From the NCBI GenBank assembly GCA_003155565.1, contig PMDM01000129.1:1342-9856 (forward strand): a stretch of DNA of 8,515 nucleotides, written 5' to 3'. Position numbers and translations under genes: made by a program. Below the pieces are notes generated by a model that made no database searches, was not told the DNA's origin, and saw nothing but the letters and a program-made list of their open reading frames with translations. Shown one piece after another: positions 6,069-8,515 of this stretch. Every line of letters starts with the position of its first letter. Positions within the stretch are counted from its first letter, which is position 1. The DNA is from Methylococcaceae bacterium. GTDB lineage: Bacteria > Pseudomonadota > Gammaproteobacteria > Methylococcales > Methylomonadaceae.

Positions 6069-6085
6069 ACTTGTATTTTACAAGT
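6069..6085. promoter_or_regulatory. Perfect operator-like palindrome (site 2)
   Basis: ACTTGTA (6069-6075) and TACAAGT (6079-6085) around TTT, a perfect 7-3-7 inverted repeat in the gap between hxlR-type and GST-type genes. It lies 33 bases before the GST start, around its expected transcript start. HxlR proteins bind as dimers to palindromes of this kind of size, so the divergent regulator is the natural candidate ligand. Binding is inferred. Confidence 0.55.
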
Positions 6086-6117
6086 CATAAGCCTAACAAG
6101 CCAAATTGGAGGTTAAC

Positions 6118-6741
6118 ATGAAACTGTATGAATTCCCATTGTCACCCAATTCTCGTCGGGTTGTCGCTGTTCTTCATCATTTACAGCTAGATTTCGAACG
6201 AGAAGTGGTGGACTTAAGCAAGGGTGAGCAAATGCAGCCGGATTTTCTTAAGCTGAATCCCAATCACATGATACCGACTTTGGTGGATGGCGATTTTGTG
6301 CTGTGGGAATCGAATGCCATCATGCAATACCTGTGTTCCAAAGTGCCGAACACCACGCTCTGGTCGGCTGATCCAAAAGTGCAGGCCGATATTAACCGAT
6401 GGCAGTTTTGGCAAGCAGGGCATTGGGGTAGTGCTTGTGCTGTCATGATTTTCGAACGGGTCGTCAAGAAATTCTTTATGCAGGCAGAAGCTGATTTACA
6501 AGAAGTTGCTAAAGGTGAAGAACGGTTTCACCGCTTTGCACAAGTGTTGGAGCAGCATCTCAAAGGCCGCGAGTGGCTGGTGGGTGACTCGGTGACGCTG
6601 GCTGATTTATCGGTAGGTTCGTTTCTGGATTTGGCAGAACTTGCGCTATTTCCAATGACACCGTATTCGGAGATCCAGCGATGGTATGGAAATATTCAAC
6701 AACTGCCAGCTTGGAAAAGTTCAGCGCCGCCAGCTGGGTGA
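6118..6741 (+). CDS. Glutathione S-transferase family protein
   Basis: A 207-residue cytosolic GST-fold protein. The N-terminal thioredoxin-like domain (1-80) begins MKLYEFPLSPNSRRV, with S9, N11 and S12 as candidates for the residue activating the glutathione thiol. It contains NPNHMIPTLVDG with the cis-proline P53 and the glutathione-binding WESNAIMQYL with E64 and S65. The all-helical C-terminal domain includes the SVTLADLSVGSF hydrophobic-staple/N-cap motif (158-169). ATG 6118 is chosen over an in-frame TTG at 6106 because the GGAGGT at 6108-6113 is an ideal ribosome site for 6118 and overlaps the TTG. Substrate unknown: it could detoxify electrophiles or reduce peroxides. Its divergence from an HxlR-type regulator suggests induction by electrophiles. 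Confidence 0.92.
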   Translation: MKLYEFPLSPNSRRVVAVLHHLQLDFEREVVDLSKGEQMQPDFLKLNPNHMIPTLVDGDFVLWESNAIMQYLCSKVPNTTLWSADPKVQADINRWQFWQAGHWGSACAVMIFERVVKKFFMQAEADLQEVAKGEERFHRFAQVLEQHLKGREWLVGDSVTLADLSVGSFLDLAELALFPMTPYSEIQRWYGNIQQLPAWKSSAPPAG

Positions 6742-6779
6742 GAATAACTGATACAGCCTGATGATGTCTTAAAGAATTT

Positions 6780-6801
6780 CTTCGACAGGCTCAGGACGGA
6801 C
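6780..6801. repeat. Short hyphenated intergenic repeat, copy 2 (inverted)
   Basis: CTTCGACAGGCTCAGGACGG and the next two bases match the reverse complement of the element at 11-35 with two substitutions in 22 bases. It lies 39 bases past the GST stop, in the convergent gap before the CPBP gene, and is directly followed by a second, different repeat-like hairpin. Confidence 0.6.
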
Positions 6802-6820
6802 GGTAATGGGTTAATTTCGT

Positions 6821-6869
6821 TCATGGTGAGCCCTTCGGCTACGCTCAGGAGAGCCTTGTCGAACCATGA
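6821..6869. repeat. Composite hairpin element
   Basis: TCATGGT (6821-6827) and ACCATGA (6863-6869) form perfect seven-base arms. Between them are GAGC, then CCTTCGGCTACGCTCAGGA, then GAGCCTTGTCGA. The right side shares TTGTCGA with the 11-35 element, and the middle resembles another short dispersed repeat, so it looks like one repeat nested in another. It could also act as a bidirectional transcript end between the convergent GST and CPBP genes. Confidence 0.45.
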
Positions 6870-6871
6870 TC

Positions 6872-6895
6872 GGAAGCAACTCCTTCAAGGCTTCC
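6872..6895. terminator. Weak stem-loop between convergent genes
   Basis: GGAAGC (6872-6877) pairs with GCTTCC (6890-6895) over a 12-base loop and is followed by TTAAT. The stem is short and the U-tract poor, so it is only a possible terminator for the GST transcript. Confidence 0.25.
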
Positions 6896-6936
6896 TTAAT
6901 GGGAGAGTTTAGAGCGTTGTCTTTCGTATTTGGTTA

Positions 6937-7671
6937 TCAACCTAAACTTAAATTATCTTGATTGCTATCGTCGGCATTATCTGCTTGTTGTGTTCTATAG
7001 AGTTTCTTATTAATTATAACCACAAACGCAAGCATGATTAAAAATAATATGGGTAATTGAATTCCATTACTCAATCTAAATGGAGTCATATAAATTGATA
7101 ATACCGCATCATATAAGCCGTGAATAATTGCCGTAAAAACTAGACTGCCTGTATAAATAAATATACTACCAAATATTACGCCAGCAAATGTTATCAGCAT
7201 TAATCCCTTTATTTGACCATAATAAATATACTGAACGTGTGACAGCGTAAATAGCAGAGTTGCGGTCAATAAGGCTATTTTGTAACCGTATTTCATTTGC
7301 AAAGAGTATTGCACAATTCCTCGGTAAAACAGTTCCTCCCTCAACCCAGCCGTAATACCTGAGATTGCAAATACGAGTTGCCACATTCCCGTTTCATTTT
7401 CAGCATTGGTATAAATAACGGCAAATAGTATGAGTAATAGTATGGCTGCGATAAATTGTGGGGTTAATATTTTTTTTGCTTGAAATGAATGGGTGGTGTT
7501 ATAAAAATATTTTTGATAATAATAACTATAGAATATTACCGAAATTACCCTTAACCCTGTCCTGATAATCTCGCCCTCATAAGACCATTGCCCATATATT
7601 TGCGCGATTATAAAGGAAAGAGTTAGATAACTAATTTCAAGTATTGCAGTAAATAAGATTACTTTTTTCAT
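6937..7671 (-). CDS. CPBP-family intramembrane metalloprotease
   Basis: A 244-residue multi-pass membrane protein with about six to eight hydrophobic helices. The CPBP (CAAX protease / bacteriocin-processing, formerly Abi) motifs are all present: EELFYR with E112, E113 and R117; FTLSH with F141 and H145; and HGLYD with H184 and D188. These form the metal site and general base of this intramembrane protease fold, so it should be catalytically competent. Substrates of such bacterial proteins are mostly unknown. Some process or give immunity to bacteriocins; others act in membrane protein turnover. No partner peptide gene is visible next to it. The gene is clearly more AT-rich than nth or the buf operon and has no strong ribosome site before ATG 7671, which hints at later acquisition. 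Confidence 0.88.
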   Translation of the reverse strand: MKKVILFTAILEISYLTLSFIIAQIYGQWSYEGEIIRTGLRVISVIFYSYYYQKYFYNTTHSFQAKKILTPQFIAAILLLILFAVIYTNAENETGMWQLVFAISGITAGLREELFYRGIVQYSLQMKYGYKIALLTATLLFTLSHVQYIYYGQIKGLMLITFAGVIFGSIFIYTGSLVFTAIIHGLYDAVLSIYMTPFRLSNGIQLPILFLIMLAFVVIINKKLYRTQQADNADDSNQDNLSLG

Positions 7672-7697
7672 TATTATTTCGCATTTTGCAAAACACC

Positions 7698-7727
7698 CAG
7701 ATGTTTTCCTGTAAATTTTTACATCTG
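7698..7727. promoter_or_regulatory. Nested inverted repeats upstream of the CPBP gene
   Basis: CAGATGT (7698-7704) and ACATCTG (7721-7727) are perfect seven-base arms. Overlapping the right arm is a second palindrome, TGTAAA-TT-TTTACA (7710-7723). They lie 27-56 bases upstream of the CPBP start, where a promoter or operator is expected. No convincing -35/-10 pair was found. The two palindromes cannot both form as hairpins at once, so an operator or switch is possible. Confidence 0.35.
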
Positions 7728-8059
7728 CTCGGTAATCACCATAAACAAATTCAACTGATTGTTTTTATGGAAAATAGGGTATAAAAAAATCATTTTAAGC
7801 AACAACTTCGACATTCACCAGGCAAATAAATCCCTAGGGCAGCACTGAATTTTACCGCTTTATTTGGAATACTGTGAAGGTGTTATGAGTTGAAGGGAGA
7901 AATGAGCTGCTTTGCCAGTCAGGATAGTCATTTAAGATAAGATCGGGTTTAATAGATTTTGGTGAAATTAATATAGACTTGACAAATTTTTACTAAAAAG
8001 CACCCTGATAATGTGAAAATAATTATCCTGTATTCAAAGACTTGCGTTGTTATAATAGA
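7728..8059. other. AT-rich stretch with no supported gene
   Basis: About 330 bases with stops in all frames and no ORF resembling a known protein. It contains isolated promoter-like pieces: TTGACA at 7979-7984, whose nearest -10 (GATAAT at 8007-8012) is 22 bases off, and an extended -10 TGTTATAAT at 8048-8056 on the plus strand with no matching -35. No tRNA cloverleaf or clear terminator was found. It reads as decaying intergenic sequence next to the gene remnant that follows. Confidence 0.5.
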
Positions 8060-8321
8060 AACTAGGGTATTGGTTTTCATGAATACTGGATGAACTGATT
8101 TGCATTTGCATATTCGGGGCTTCACTATACCTTTCCTCATGCGTTTCGCGTTGTGCCGTCTGCCGAGGACTCTCGCCTTGATTAAAATAGCCTCAGGAAA
8201 AAGACTAGCGATTGCTCAGTAAGTCCCGTATCAAGATTATGTCATTATTAACAAAAATAACGCAAGCGGCACCCATGTGATCTTGCGCCAAAACGGGCGT
8301 CACCAAAATAGATAGTGCTTT
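8060..8321 (-). pseudogene. Probable remnant of a LuxR-type regulator (C-terminal half)
   Basis: No intact ORF exists here, but minus-strand translation gives three pieces in the order expected for a LuxR/GerE-type regulator. First, 8208-8321 reads SILVTPVLAQDHMGAACVIF and then VNNDIILIRDLLSNR, like the last strands of a sensor domain and the helix before an HTH. After TAG (8205-8207) and a nearby TGA, the same frame reads NQGESPRQTAQ, like the G-x-S-x-x-x-I-A start of the HTH. After a further shift of frame, FMKTNT appears near 8065-8082, like the end of the recognition helix region (IFxKTxTxRQAEL). Spacing is within about five residues of normal for each gap. This is recognition from memory, with no alignment, so it is tentative. 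It would mean stops and at least one frameshift have killed the gene. Confidence 0.35.
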
Positions 8322-8515
8322 TTAAGTTACATAAAACATTAAGATTGGACAATGAGTTTATCGGTTTTCATGTGTTTGTTGCCGCAGTTTGCAGTATTAT
8401 GGCTTTGCTCACCAAAACAATTTGTTTATATATAAATCAATAAGTTAAAGTATATTTTCAGGCTTCTGTTTTCTATCATCTGAGTGGTTTCAATTCCCCA
8501 TTTGACAACCCCAAA
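8322..8515. other. AT-rich tail ending in a CRISPR-repeat-like sequence
   Basis: No gene is supported; the longest plus-strand reading is a 27-residue hydrophobic ORF from 8352 without a ribosome site. Bases 8410-8480 are strongly AT-rich. The window closes with GTTTCAATTCCCC (8487-8499) and ends in CCCCAAA. GTTTCAATTCC openings and AAAC endings are common in repeats of type I-B and type III CRISPR arrays, and an AT-rich leader often precedes the first repeat. Only one partial copy is present, so an array cannot be claimed. Confidence 0.2.

Noticed and set aside
7949..8140. 63-residue minus-strand ORF
   Set aside because: No ribosome site; its ending runs into AT-rich noise. Part of its frame (FMKTNT) is better explained as a piece of a broken LuxR-type gene.
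8139..8222. 27-residue plus-strand ORF starting MRFALCRL
   Set aside because: Too short, no ribosome site, and it lies opposite the more protein-like minus-strand remnant.

Overview
The window looks like a gammaproteobacterial chromosome of moderate GC. The endonuclease III is nearly co-linear with E. coli Nth, and short hyphenated intergenic repeats flank some genes. Such repeats, together with a copper-handling peptide operon, would suit a methanotroph-like Methylococcales genome, but that placement is only an inference.

Layout: nth (58-699, +) is followed by a 170-base regulatory gap. Next comes a three-gene operon (870-2990, +) that I read as a bufferin/HvfABC-type RiPP system: bufA-like Cys/Met-rich secreted precursor, bufB-like DUF692 (MNIO) iron enzyme, and bufC-like DUF2063 partner. 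A stem-loop sits between precursor and enzyme genes, and a second stem-loop follows the operon. On the minus strand, facing the operon, lie a small His/Cys-containing lipoprotein (3140-3610) and a 514-residue DUF937 - membrane helix - OmpA peptidoglycan-binding fusion (3782-5326). Then comes a divergent pair: an HxlR-family regulator (5538-5924, -) and a glutathione S-transferase-like protein (6118-6741, +), with two matching palindromes between them. A cluster of intergenic repeats (6780-6895) separates the GST gene from an AT-rich CPBP-family membrane protease gene (6937-7671, -).

The last 840 bases hold no intact gene. I see a probable eroded remnant of a LuxR-type regulator on the minus strand (about 8060-8321), and an AT-rich tail ending in a sequence that resembles the start of a CRISPR repeat but is cut by the window edge.

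How the genes work together: the precursor has a Sec signal peptide and six cysteines, each with Glu three residues before it (four are EGxC). The known bufferin/HvfA model is that the DUF692 enzyme, guided by the DUF2063 partner, oxidises Cys in such motifs and the exported peptide sequesters copper. The HxlR/GST pair looks like a separate electrophile- or redox-responsive module. The operon stops after bufC, with no DoxX-type fourth gene and no linked sigma factor visible. The buf family is already known, so the novelty here is in the particular precursor, the compact operon and its control elements.
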